A stretch of 64,000 bases of DNA. Origin: Alphaproteobacteria bacterium (GTDB lineage Bacteria > Pseudomonadota > Alphaproteobacteria > Micavibrionales > Micavibrionaceae). The first letter of the stretch is position 1, and the number at the start of each line of letters is the position of its first letter. Below the pieces are notes generated by a model. It made no database searches and was not told the DNA's origin. It saw only the letters and a list, made by a program, of their open reading frames with translations. The stretch spans positions 1-64,000 of the forward strand of contig JASMHE010000006.1 of NCBI GenBank assembly GCA_030750865.1, in the 5' to 3' direction. Below are positions 48,708 to 57,570 of this stretch, in pieces. Both the position numbers and the translations under genes were made by a program.

Positions 48708-49232
48708 ATGACCGTTACAATTTCGGCCGTTGTGGCCATGTCTGAAAATAACTGCATCGGCAAAAACAATGATTTGCCGTGGCATATTCCGGCCGATTTG
48801 AAACGGTTTAAATCGCTGACAACAGGCAAGCCGGTCATTATGGGGCGCAAAACATTTGATTCGATTTTTGAACGTCTTGGCAAACCGCTACCGAACAGAA
48901 CGAATATTGTCGTCACACGCCAAAACATCCAGATTCCCGGCGTGATTGTCTGTCATGATATTGAAAGCGCCGTAGAACAGGCCTCTGCCATTGCCGCGCG
49001 CGATGAAGACAGCGGAAACGAAATTATCATCGGCGGCGGGGCCGAGATTTATAAACAGGCCCTCCCCTTCACCGATAATATTTATCTGACGCGCGTACAT
49101 CAAGACGTTGATGGTGATGCATGGTTTCCGGAAATCAAAGACACTGAATGGCAAATCGCCGATACAGCCGAATTCGATGCCGCCGACGGGCAACATCCGG
49201 CCTATAGCTATTCATCCTTGTCCCGCAAATAA
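48708..49232 (+). CDS. folA: Dihydrofolate reductase
   Basis: 174 residues. It reduces dihydrofolate with NADPH. Visible are the N-terminal ISAVVAMSENNCIGKNNDLPWHIPADLKRFK region with the conserved Trp-Pro and acidic residue, KPVIMGRKTFDSI and IIGGGAEIYKQAL (the NADPH and substrate loops). Standard thyA-folA pairing. Its last 25 bp overlap the 3' end of mrp on the opposite strand. Confidence 0.97.
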   Translation: MTVTISAVVAMSENNCIGKNNDLPWHIPADLKRFKSLTTGKPVIMGRKTFDSIFERLGKPLPNRTNIVVTRQNIQIPGVIVCHDIESAVEQASAIAARDEDSGNEIIIGGGAEIYKQALPFTDNIYLTRVHQDVDGDAWFPEIKDTEWQIADTAEFDAADGQHPAYSYSSLSRK

Positions 49233-50341
49233 TCAGCCACTTTCTGGGCCACAGATTTGAAAACCGCCCCCTGTGCCAGAACGGGATTTCCGGCATCTGA
49301 CTGTTCGCGGATATCGAGTGTCAGCGGAATTTCACACAGAAAATCACAATGCAGGTTTGCCGCTTCTTCCTTTGCACCGCCATGCCCGAAAATATGGCTT
49401 TCGTGGTCACAATGCGGGCATTTGAATGTGCTCATATTTTCAATCATACCGATGACGGGCACATCGACTTTTTCAAACATCGCCAGTCCGCGCCGGGCAT
49501 CCAGCAATGCGATATCCTGCGGGGTTGAAACAATCACAGCGCCCGACAGCGGCACTTTTTGCGCCATCGTCAACTGCGCATCCCCCGTGCCCGGCGGCAT
49601 ATCCACCACCAGAATATCAAGCATATCATCCTGCTTGCCCCAGACGACATCACGCAACATCTGGTAAATGGCGCTTTGCACCATCGGGCCACGCCAAATC
49701 ATCGGTTTTTCTTCTTCGATCATAAAGCCGATCGACATAACTTTCAGACCGTGCGCCTCGTGCGGGATCAGTTGTTTTTGATCATTCAAATCAGGCTTTT
49801 CATTCGGCAAGCCCAACATGCGTGGCGCGGATGGTCCGTAAATATCGGCATCCAGCAAGCCTGTTTTATATCCGGCCTCGGCCAGTGCGACAGCCAGATT
49901 AACGGCAATGGTTGATTTACCGACACCGCCTTTGCCTGATGCCACGGCAATAATATGTTTGATCGGTAGGGATAAACGCGGATTTTTCTCCATCCCGTGC
50001 GGATCGGCATGCGCAGCCCCATTAGACGAAGTAACAGACGAAGCAGAAGACGGGGCGGCAGATGAAGCGGCCGCCGCCGACTGTTCGGTTCTGCGGGCCG
50101 TCAGTGCGGCTGTCACATGTTTGATACCGCGCACGGATTTCACCGCTTGTTCAGATTGCTGACGCAGCGATTCCATCTCGTTCCCGCGGGCGGGGTCAAC
50201 CTCGATCGCAAACAAAGCCCGGCCGTTTGCGACTTGCAACCCGCTTACCATTCCTGCGCTGATAATATCCTGACCGCTTTCAGGGTCGTGAATTTTACGT
50301 AGCGCGTTTTCAACTTTTGTCTTAAGTGCTTTTTTCATCAT
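49208..50341 (-). CDS. mrp: Mrp/ApbC-family iron-sulfur cluster carrier ATPase
   Basis: 377 residues. An N-terminal MIP18/DUF59 domain (~1-85) is joined by an Ala/Ser-rich linker (~86-115) to a ParA/Mrp P-loop domain: deviant Walker A ASGKGGVGKST, LLDADIYGPSAPRMLG, VDMPPGTGDAQLT and the CxxC pair in KCPHCDHES that holds a bridging Fe-S cluster. ApbC/NBP35-type proteins carry Fe-S clusters to target enzymes. It diverges from hflK. Confidence 0.95.
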   Translation of the reverse strand: MMKKALKTKVENALRKIHDPESGQDIISAGMVSGLQVANGRALFAIEVDPARGNEMESLRQQSEQAVKSVRGIKHVTAALTARRTEQSAAAASSAAPSSASSVTSSNGAAHADPHGMEKNPRLSLPIKHIIAVASGKGGVGKSTIAVNLAVALAEAGYKTGLLDADIYGPSAPRMLGLPNEKPDLNDQKQLIPHEAHGLKVMSIGFMIEEEKPMIWRGPMVQSAIYQMLRDVVWGKQDDMLDILVVDMPPGTGDAQLTMAQKVPLSGAVIVSTPQDIALLDARRGLAMFEKVDVPVIGMIENMSTFKCPHCDHESHIFGHGGAKEEAANLHCDFLCEIPLTLDIREQSDAGNPVLAQGAVFKSVAQKVADYLRDKDE

Positions 50342-50428
50342 AAATTACTGAATCAGTGTTGCCTTATTCGTCAAAAAATATATTGTAATTGGCATTCGAA
50401 CGTAAAAAAAGCAAGGGTTTTAGTAATT

Positions 50429-51574
50429 ATGGGCAACGATAATAATTCAGACGGAAAGAATAAAAACCCCTGGGGAAATGCCGGCGGATCAAACAACGGC
50501 GGCGGTGGTCGCGGGAATGACCCGTGGGGCAACTATCCCGGTGGCGGTGATAATCCGAATATCGACGAAATGCTCAGACGCGCACAGAAAAATTTCCGTC
50601 AAGCCATGCCCGGCGGTGATTTCCGTGGCGGCAAATTTATCGGCCTTGCGATTCTGGCCATCATTCTGTTGTGGCTGGCCAGCGGTTTTTACATTATCGA
50701 GCCCGGTTATCAAGGTGTGATCCAGCGCTTTGGCGCATGGAACCGCACACAGGTTCAGGAAGGGCTTGGTTACCACTTGCCTTATCCGGTTGAAACCATC
50801 ACAAAGCTGAATGTGTCCGAAGTACGCCGCATGGAAATCGGCTTTAACGAATTCTACAGTCGCGGCAGCACACAAAAACGTGACATTCCCGAAGAAAGCC
50901 TGATGCTGACCTCCGATGCCAACATCGTTGATCTGGATCTGGTTGTGCTGTGGACGATTAAATCGGCCGAAGATTATCTGTTTAACATCCGCACACAGGA
51001 AAACACGATCAAGAAAGTCGCTGAAAGTGCGATTCGTGAAGTTGTCGGTCAGACACCGATGTTCCAGATCATCACGACAGGCCGCGCCGATGTGTCACAA
51101 GCGGCCAAAGAAATCATGATTAAAAATCTGGATGACTATCAGTCCGGCGTGGATATCGGACAGGTTCTGATCCAGAAAGCCGAAGTACATCCCGATGTCC
51201 AAAACGCATTCCAAGACGTCCAGTCCGCAAAACAGGATGCGATTGATACGCAAAACGTCGCACAGGCATACCGCGAAGAAATCATTCCGAAAGCCCGTGG
51301 TGCAGCCATCCAGATGGTACAGGAAGCCAAAGCTTATAAAGAATCCAAGATTGCACAGGCAGAAGGTGACGCAGACCGTTTTAACTCTGTTTACAAAGCG
51401 TATCTGACAGGGAAAGACGTCACCAAAACACGCATGTATCTTGAAACAATGGAATCCGTTCTGGGCAATGCAGAAAAAATCATTCTGGATAATCAGGGCG
51501 GTGCCGGCGGCGCAGGCGTTGTGCCATATCTGCCGATCGAACAAATGGGCGCAAAACAAAAACGCGCGCAATAA
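50429..51574 (+). CDS. hflK: HflK subunit of the FtsH-modulating SPFH complex
   Basis: 381 residues. A Gly/Asn/Asp-rich disordered N-terminus (~1-40) precedes one transmembrane helix (~67-90) and an SPFH/band-7 domain beginning GYQGVIQRFGAWN. A long helical region (~260-350) and a Gly-rich tail ending near PYLPIEQM follow, as in HflK. With HflC it forms a cage around FtsH in the membrane. hflC starts 36 bp downstream. Confidence 0.95.
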   Translation: MGNDNNSDGKNKNPWGNAGGSNNGGGGRGNDPWGNYPGGGDNPNIDEMLRRAQKNFRQAMPGGDFRGGKFIGLAILAIILLWLASGFYIIEPGYQGVIQRFGAWNRTQVQEGLGYHLPYPVETITKLNVSEVRRMEIGFNEFYSRGSTQKRDIPEESLMLTSDANIVDLDLVVLWTIKSAEDYLFNIRTQENTIKKVAESAIREVVGQTPMFQIITTGRADVSQAAKEIMIKNLDDYQSGVDIGQVLIQKAEVHPDVQNAFQDVQSAKQDAIDTQNVAQAYREEIIPKARGAAIQMVQEAKAYKESKIAQAEGDADRFNSVYKAYLTGKDVTKTRMYLETMESVLGNAEKIILDNQGGAGGAGVVPYLPIEQMGAKQKRAQ

Positions 51575-51610
51575 AAAGTCAGACAAAAGAATTTAGAAAG
51601 GTCGTTGAAA

Positions 51611-52561
51611 ATGAAAAATCTTTACGGGATATTCCTGATTGTCCTTGCAGTTGCACTGATTGCAGGCAGCCAGTCTCTTTTCACAGTCGATCAGCGTGAA
51701 CAGGCCATCGTGCTTCAACTCGGTCAACCAATCGGTGAAGTCCGTCAACCGGGACTGCACTTCAAAATTCCGTTTGTGCAAGATGTTCGCCGCTTTGATT
51801 CGCGTATTCTTTCCGTTGATCCAGAACCCGAGCAAATGGTTATTTCCAGCAGCAACGATAGCCCGCTGGTCAAAAGCGCTGACCCGAACATCATCGTACC
51901 CAAAACAGACACAAGTAACCCTGAAATCGTCAGTGGTGAACCGATTATCGTTGATGCTTTCGCACGGTACCGCATCAATGATCCGCTGATGTTCATGAAA
52001 ACATTGCGCACCGTCGGCGCGGCAAATCAACGTATCGAAAACATCATGAACGAATCCACGCGATCTGTTCTGGGTCAGACTACAATGCGTGACCTACTAT
52101 CGACAGAACGTTCTACGGTCATGCATGACATTCTGAATCGCGTGAACAAGAAGATTGAAACAGATCAACTGGGTGTTGATGTGATCGACGTGCGTATTGT
52201 ACGGGCAGACCTGACACCGGCGCTGCGTCAATCCACGGTGCAACGTATGATTTCCGAGCTGAAAGAACGGGCGACAGAAACACGCGCCAAAGGTGAAGAA
52301 CGCGCCCTTGAAATCCGCTCTACAGCAGAGAAAGAACGGACCATTCTGTTGGCTGATGCACAAAAAGAATCCCAGATCATTCGCGGTGAAGGCGACAACA
52401 ACGCCATTCAGACATATACGAAAGCCTTCAATAAAGATCAGGAATTTTATGATTTCATCCGGTCATTGGAAGCTTACAGAAATACGCTGGCGAATCCGGA
52501 AACACGTTTGATCCTGTCACCGAACAGTGCCTTCTTCAAACATTTCCAATCTGCAGAATAA
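51611..52561 (+). CDS. hflC: HflC subunit of the FtsH-modulating SPFH complex
   Basis: 316 residues from ATG 51611; an in-frame TTG at 51605 adds two residues but the AAAGG ribosome site suits the ATG. An N-terminal membrane helix (~6-22) is followed by the SPFH domain with DQREQAIVLQLGQPI and GLHFKIPF. The helical tail ends near SPNSAFFKHF. One insertion (~73-100, rich in Ser/Asp/Pro) is longer than in E. coli HflC. Partner of hflK in the same operon. Confidence 0.95.
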   Translation: MKNLYGIFLIVLAVALIAGSQSLFTVDQREQAIVLQLGQPIGEVRQPGLHFKIPFVQDVRRFDSRILSVDPEPEQMVISSSNDSPLVKSADPNIIVPKTDTSNPEIVSGEPIIVDAFARYRINDPLMFMKTLRTVGAANQRIENIMNESTRSVLGQTTMRDLLSTERSTVMHDILNRVNKKIETDQLGVDVIDVRIVRADLTPALRQSTVQRMISELKERATETRAKGEERALEIRSTAEKERTILLADAQKESQIIRGEGDNNAIQTYTKAFNKDQEFYDFIRSLEAYRNTLANPETRLILSPNSAFFKHFQSAE

Positions 52562-52597
52562 GCCGTCTAGACAGCCTATTCGACACCCCCTTTCGAC

Positions 52598-52645
52598 CTA
52601 TATCCGTGTTTTACGCAAACATGTGCGCAAAAGACACGGGTATAG
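52598..52645. repeat. Long imperfect inverted repeat after hflC
   Basis: A 48-bp palindrome (left arm CTATATCCGTGTTTTACGCA, right arm TGCGCAAAAGACACGGGTATAG) with a few mismatches and a small loop. It lies 37 bp after the hflC stop and upstream of the degP promoter. A second short AAGGC/GCCTT repeat follows (52650-52671). It may be a terminator, an mRNA-stability stem or an operator; no T-tract follows directly. Confidence 0.55.
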
Positions 52646-52673
52646 ACATAAGGCTTGCATAAAATTGCCTTAA

Positions 52674-52702
52674 TTGACTGGTTGATTTTTGGCACATATC
52701 TT
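52674..52702 (+). promoter_or_regulatory. Putative degP promoter
   Basis: TTGACT (52674-52679) and TATCTT (52697-52702) with a 17-bp spacer, about 43 bp before the degP ATG. It supports degP being transcribed separately from hflKC despite the conserved gene order. Confidence 0.45.
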
Positions 52703-52744
52703 CCTAATTTAGAATCAAATCGCCATAAAACAGAGGTTTAAACG

Positions 52745-54220
52745 ATGAGACAACCACGACAGCACTTCCACTTCCTTTTTGTTGCACTGTTCCTATGCTT
52801 TGCCTTTGTTGTCCCGCAGCCTGTGAACGCCGCGGACGCGCCTTACAGTTTTGCCGATCTTGCAGACAGACTTCTGCCGTCGGTTGTCAATATTTCATCA
52901 ACACAAAAGATGCAATCCGCACCGAACACAATGCACGAAATGCCGCCGATGTTCCCGCCGGGATCACCGTTCGAGGATTTTTTCGAAGAATTTATGGACC
53001 GCCCCATGCAAGGCGCACCGGCCGTGCCGCCTGCCTCTCTTGGCTCCGGTTTCATCATTGATGCGGAAAAAGGGTACATCGTTACAAACAACCACGTTAT
53101 TCGTGATGCGGAAGAAGTACGCGTGACCTTCTTCGATGACGAAACCATCGAAGCCGAGATTATCGGTCGCGACGAAAAAACCGATCTGGCCATTTTGAAG
53201 GTTGATACGGACAAAAAACTGACCGCCGTTAAATTCGGCGACAGTGACACATTGCGCGTCGGTGATTGGGCCCTTGCTATCGGCAACCCGTTCGGTCTTG
53301 GCGGAACGGTAACAGCCGGTATTGTCTCGGCCCAGCAGCGCAACATTCATGCCGGACCATATGATGATTTTATCCAAACGGATGCCTCGATCAACCGCGG
53401 AAATTCCGGCGGCCCGATGTTCAATATTGACGGCGAAGTGATCGGCATTAACACGGCTATTTTCTCACCGTCCGGCGGGTCTGTCGGGATCGGGTTTGCA
53501 ATCCCTGTTAATCTGGCAAAACCGGTCATCGACCAGTTGATTGAATACGGACATACACGTCGTGGCTGGCTTGGCGTACGTATCCAGAGTGTTACACCGG
53601 AAATTGCCGAAAGTCTCGGCCTTGATAAGGATATCGGCGCACTGGTTGCCAGCGTGACATCCACAGGTCCGGCCGAAGAGGCAGGCCTGAAGACAGGCGA
53701 TATCATCTTGTCGTTCGATGGCAAGGCTATTGACAAAATGCGTGACCTGCCCCGCATTGTCGCAGAAACAAAAGTCGGCAAAAGCGTCGAGATTGTCTAT
53801 TGGCGCGACAGCAAAAAACACACAACAAAGGTTGAAATCGGTGAGTTGGAGAAAGCCGAAGAAACGGGTCTTCTGGCCTCAACCGGCGGACCGGACGGCA
53901 CATCTGATAAACCGGCCGGAAAGATGATTGAAAAAATCGGCGCGACTATCCAGCCGATTACCGATGCGGACCGTGATATCTATGCCATTCCGGACGATGT
54001 AAACGGTGTTCTGATCACAGGGGTATCCCCCACATCCGAAGCGGCCGAAAAAGGCTTGTCACAAGGTGATGTAATTTCGGAAATCAACCAAAAGCCGGTC
54101 TCTTCTGTCGAAGATATTCTGAACAATATCAAAATGGCCGAAGACGCGGGACGCAGTTCAGTCCTGCTTCTGGTCCACCGCGAAGACGATGTGCGTTTTG
54201 TGGCGCTCCGGTTAAAATAA
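52745..54220 (+). CDS. DegP/DegQ (Do)-family periplasmic serine protease
   Basis: 491 residues. The signal peptide ends at PVNA-A. The trypsin-like domain has the triad His117 (TNNHVI), Asp147 (KTDLAIL) and Ser221 (GNSGGPMF); two PDZ domains follow (~265-355 and ~400-488), the first with the GWLGVRIQSVTPEIAESLGL signature. It degrades or refolds misfolded envelope proteins. A Gly/Pro/Met-rich loop (~55-80, MPPMFPPGSPFEDFFEEFM) resembles the LA loop that governs oligomer assembly. Neighbouring hflKC also serve proteolysis. Confidence 0.95.
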   Translation: MRQPRQHFHFLFVALFLCFAFVVPQPVNAADAPYSFADLADRLLPSVVNISSTQKMQSAPNTMHEMPPMFPPGSPFEDFFEEFMDRPMQGAPAVPPASLGSGFIIDAEKGYIVTNNHVIRDAEEVRVTFFDDETIEAEIIGRDEKTDLAILKVDTDKKLTAVKFGDSDTLRVGDWALAIGNPFGLGGTVTAGIVSAQQRNIHAGPYDDFIQTDASINRGNSGGPMFNIDGEVIGINTAIFSPSGGSVGIGFAIPVNLAKPVIDQLIEYGHTRRGWLGVRIQSVTPEIAESLGLDKDIGALVASVTSTGPAEEAGLKTGDIILSFDGKAIDKMRDLPRIVAETKVGKSVEIVYWRDSKKHTTKVEIGELEKAEETGLLASTGGPDGTSDKPAGKMIEKIGATIQPITDADRDIYAIPDDVNGVLITGVSPTSEAAEKGLSQGDVISEINQKPVSSVEDILNNIKMAEDAGRSSVLLLVHREDDVRFVALRLK

Positions 54221-54228
54221 TGCATAAG

Positions 54229-54256
54229 AAAAGGGGCTGAAAACAGGCCCCTTTTT
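54229..54256 (+). terminator. Intrinsic terminator after degP
   Basis: GGGGC (54233-54237) and GCCCC (54247-54251) form the stem with flanking A and T tracts; TTTTT follows at 54252-54256. It lies 9 bp after the degP stop and separates it from miaA. Confidence 0.88.
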
Positions 54257-54288
54257 CTTTACCCTCCCGTTCACATCTGTGCCCATTC

Positions 54289-55212
54289 ATGACTCAAAAC
54301 GCTTCTCATATTGATATCATTCTCGGTCCGACAGCCAGCGGTAAATCTGCCTTTGCCATCGACATGGCCCGAAAACATGCCAACGAATCCGGCCATGATG
54401 CGTTGATCATCAATGCCGATGCCATGCAATGTTATGACTGTCTGCGTGTCTTAACCGCCCAGCCCGACGCGGATGAAACAGCGCAAGTACCGCACGCCCT
54501 GTATGGATTTTTCCCGCCCGAAAACAATCTGACCGTCATTGAATGGCGCGACATGGCCACGGCCAAAATACAGGACTGTTTCAAACACAATATCAAACCG
54601 ATCCTGGTCGGCGGCACAGGATTTTATATCAAAGCCCTGACCGAAGGGTTTTCTCCCCTGCCGGAGATTGACCCGTCTTTTCGTGAACAGGCATATGCCT
54701 ATCTGGAACAGATCGGACCGGATGATTTCCATGCCGCCCTGACAAGACGCGATCCGGAAAGTGCCGCCCGTATTCCTGCCGGTGACACGCACCGCATGAT
54801 CCGCGCGTGGGAAGTGTTCGATGCCACACAAAAGCCCCTGTCTGCATGGCAGAAAGAGCCCCTATCCGGCCCGCCCGATACGGATTGGTCATTCGGTTTT
54901 CACGCCATCCTGCCCGAAAAAGAAGCGCATCTTGAAAAAATAAACAGCCGTCTGTCTGTCATGCTGGAAGCTGGCGCGCTGAATGAGGTCGAGGATTTAG
55001 CGGACCGCATTGATGCCGGCACCGTGCCTGACGACGCACTGGTGATAAAAGCCCACGGTTTCAGACCGCTACGCGCCTACCTGAGAGAAGAAATCACACT
55101 CGAAGACGCCTTTGCACAAACCGCAATCGAAACGCGGCAATACGCCAAACGTCAGAAAACATGGATACGCACCCAAGTCCCCCCCGATAAATTGACCATA
55201 CACACGCCGTAA
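54289..55212 (+). CDS. miaA: tRNA dimethylallyltransferase
   Basis: 307 residues, normal length. It adds an isopentenyl group to A37 of tRNAs reading U-starting codons. The P-loop GPTASGKSAFAIDMA, the NADAMQCYDCLRVLTAQP stretch (DSxQ-like region is DAMQ here), VGGTGFYIKAL and the C-terminal RQYAKRQKTWIR motifs are visible. It follows degP and precedes ilvB as in many alphaproteobacteria. Confidence 0.96.
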   Translation: MTQNASHIDIILGPTASGKSAFAIDMARKHANESGHDALIINADAMQCYDCLRVLTAQPDADETAQVPHALYGFFPPENNLTVIEWRDMATAKIQDCFKHNIKPILVGGTGFYIKALTEGFSPLPEIDPSFREQAYAYLEQIGPDDFHAALTRRDPESAARIPAGDTHRMIRAWEVFDATQKPLSAWQKEPLSGPPDTDWSFGFHAILPEKEAHLEKINSRLSVMLEAGALNEVEDLADRIDAGTVPDDALVIKAHGFRPLRAYLREEITLEDAFAQTAIETRQYAKRQKTWIRTQVPPDKLTIHTP

Positions 55213-55325
55213 AACGATACACCGCAAAATGTGCCGCCCGCACAATCCACAAAACATCCGTCGCGCAATATTCGGAAATAAAAAAATAATTTTATTTCGT
55301 TTATTGGAACTTTATTACACAATCA

Positions 55326-55353
55326 TTGACACGACGCAGCATAAAATTATAGA
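55326..55353 (+). promoter_or_regulatory. Predicted ilvB promoter
   Basis: A perfect TTGACA (55326-55331) and TATAGA (55348-55353) with a 16-bp spacer lie about 100 bp before the ilvB ATG. The leader is AT-rich. I see no run of branched-chain amino acid codons that would indicate a classic attenuator peptide. Confidence 0.5.
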
Positions 55354-55455
55354 TTGCAAACAAGACCGCATTAAAGATTTAAAAAGCGGGAAAAGAGGCC
55401 TATAAAGGCATTGCGAGGAACATTTTTAACAAAATAAAACATATAAGATACGATC

Positions 55456-57276
55456 ATGGTAAAATTAGGAACGGCGACGAAAAAAGAGGCAAAGAAAACA
55501 GAACAAGACAACGCACCCGACGTTGACGCAATGACAAAAACAGGCGCAGAAATTGTGATCCAGTCACTGATTGATCAGGGCGTTGATACGATTTTTGGCT
55601 ATCCTGGCGGCGCTGTTCTGCCGATTTATGACGAACTCTTCAAACAAAATGACATCAAACATGTTCTGGTCCGCCACGAACAAGCCGCGGCCCACGCCGC
55701 AGAAGGTTATGCCCGTTCAACAGGCAAAGTCGGCTGTTTCATCGTTACATCCGGCCCCGGCGCGACAAACGCCGTGACAGGCCTGACGGATGCCATGCTG
55801 GATTCCATTCCCGTTGTCTGTATTTCAGGTCAGGTACCGACATTTCTGATCGGTAACGATGCCTTTCAGGAGGCCGACACAACAGGCATCACACGCCCAT
55901 GTACAAAACATAACTATCTCGCCGATGATCCGGAAAAACTGGCCGATATTATGCACGAAGCCTTCCACGTGGCCCGCACAGGCCGCCCCGGGCCGGTCGT
56001 GATTGATATTCCGAAGGATGTCCAGTTTGCAAGCGGCACCTACAAAACACCCGAAGCCAAAAGATACCGCGTTTATCAGCCACAGGTCGATCCCGATCAA
56101 GCGGCAATCGCGCAGGCTGTCGAATTGCTGGCAACGGCGAAAAAACCTATTTTTTATGTCGGGGGCGGCGTGATTAATGCAGGCGCGGATGCGGCCGCAC
56201 TACTGACGGAATTTGTCCGCATGACAGGATATCCGATTACAAATACGCTGATGGGACTTGGCGCCTATCCGGCCAGCGACAAACAATTTCTGGGTATGCT
56301 GGGCATGCACGGCACGGTCGAAGCCAACCATGCCATGCACCAATGCGATGTAATGGTTTGTATCGGCGCCCGTTTTGACGACCGCGTCACAGGCCGTGTT
56401 GATGCGTTCTCGCCCAATTCAACGAAAATTCATATTGATATCGACCCAAGCTCGATTAATAAAAATGTAAGGGTCGATCTGCCGATTGTCGCCGATGCGA
56501 AACGCGCGATCGAAGAAATGATGAAACGCTGGAAAGCCAAAAAGTGCAAGCCGGACAGCAAAGCACTGGACGCATGGTGGGCACAAATCGAAGGCTGGCG
56601 GGCGAAAAAATGCCTGTCCTACGAGAACTCTGACAGCGTCATAAAACCGCAATATGCGCTTGAACGTCTGCGTGACCTGACAAAGGATATCGACGATGTC
56701 TATATCACCACCGAAGTCGGACAGCACCAAATGTGGGCCGCGCAGTTCCTGCCGTTCGAAAAGCCGAACCGCTGGATGACAAGCGGCGGTCTGGGCACAA
56801 TGGGATACGGTTTCCCTGCCGCCATCGGCGTACAGATGGCACACCCCGATGCGTTGGTCGTGGATGTGGCCGGCGAAGCCAGCATCCAGATGAATATTCA
56901 GGAACTCGCGACAGCGATTCAATATGACCTGCCTGTTAAAATCTTTATCCTGAACAACCAATGGATGGGCATGGTCCGCCAGTGGCAGGAACTGCTGCAT
57001 GGTGAACGCTATTCCCACAGCTATTCCGAAGCGCTGCCGGACTTTGTGAAACTGGCGGAATCCTATGGCGGCATCGGTCTGCGCGCTACAACGCCGGCGG
57101 AGCTGGATGATGTGATCAAGAAAATGATCACGACCGATAAAGTCACCATCGTTGACGTTCTGGTTGATCCGAAAGAAAACTGTTTCCCGATGATCCCGTC
57201 AGGGGCGGCCCATAATGAGATGATCTTGTCAGCCTCTGCCGATGCGATTGACGACAAAGGCAAAAAACTGGTTTAA
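55456..57276 (+). CDS. ilvB: Acetolactate synthase large (catalytic) subunit
   Basis: 606 residues. It condenses pyruvate molecules (or pyruvate and 2-oxobutyrate) with thiamine diphosphate, FAD and Mg2+ to start valine, leucine and isoleucine synthesis. Motifs: IFGYPGGAVLPIYDEL with the catalytic Glu in VRHEQAAAHAAEGYAR, TSGPGATNAVTGL, the FAD-side GARFDDRVTGR, and the C-terminal thiamine-diphosphate region. There the usual GDG-N signature is altered to DVAGEASIQMN, with NQWMGMVRQWQE following. An extra charged ~30-residue N-terminus is present. The expected small subunit gene does not follow. Confidence 0.95.
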   Translation: MVKLGTATKKEAKKTEQDNAPDVDAMTKTGAEIVIQSLIDQGVDTIFGYPGGAVLPIYDELFKQNDIKHVLVRHEQAAAHAAEGYARSTGKVGCFIVTSGPGATNAVTGLTDAMLDSIPVVCISGQVPTFLIGNDAFQEADTTGITRPCTKHNYLADDPEKLADIMHEAFHVARTGRPGPVVIDIPKDVQFASGTYKTPEAKRYRVYQPQVDPDQAAIAQAVELLATAKKPIFYVGGGVINAGADAAALLTEFVRMTGYPITNTLMGLGAYPASDKQFLGMLGMHGTVEANHAMHQCDVMVCIGARFDDRVTGRVDAFSPNSTKIHIDIDPSSINKNVRVDLPIVADAKRAIEEMMKRWKAKKCKPDSKALDAWWAQIEGWRAKKCLSYENSDSVIKPQYALERLRDLTKDIDDVYITTEVGQHQMWAAQFLPFEKPNRWMTSGGLGTMGYGFPAAIGVQMAHPDALVVDVAGEASIQMNIQELATAIQYDLPVKIFILNNQWMGMVRQWQELLHGERYSHSYSEALPDFVKLAESYGGIGLRATTPAELDDVIKKMITTDKVTIVDVLVDPKENCFPMIPSGAAHNEMILSASADAIDDKGKKLV

Positions 57277-57570
57277 ACAGACATCCTAGTCCGCAGATAT
57301 ATCCGTGGCCACAGCCGCGCAAGACGGTATGGAATACAGCATGAAGGACAGCGTGAAAAACGGCATGTTTACGCAGATCACGGCGCTTCTGCGCGCCCTT
57401 ACGGTGATCCGCCACCACGTTTTTATAAAAACCCGTTCAATAACTTATGAAATAACGCTGAATCGGCTTGAAAACTGCCCTTTTTCTGTGCAATGTAGGC
57501 ATCTTGTTTTTCAAAAATGAAATAAAGTGACTGGGCATAGGCATAACAGTCCGAGATGAGTTAATTCTGC
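57277..57570. other. 294-bp gap between ilvB and the sphingolipid genes
   Basis: No convincing gene. A 71-codon plus-strand frame (57305-57520) and a minus-strand frame lack family features. No ACT-domain (ilvH) remnant was recognised. A TTGAAA at 57468-57473 could be a -35, but no good -10 follows at the right spacing. Confidence 0.5.

Noticed and set aside
57305..57520. Possible small gene between ilvB and the FAAL gene, or an ilvH remnant
   Set aside because: No ribosome site or family features, and no ACT-domain similarity visible by eye.
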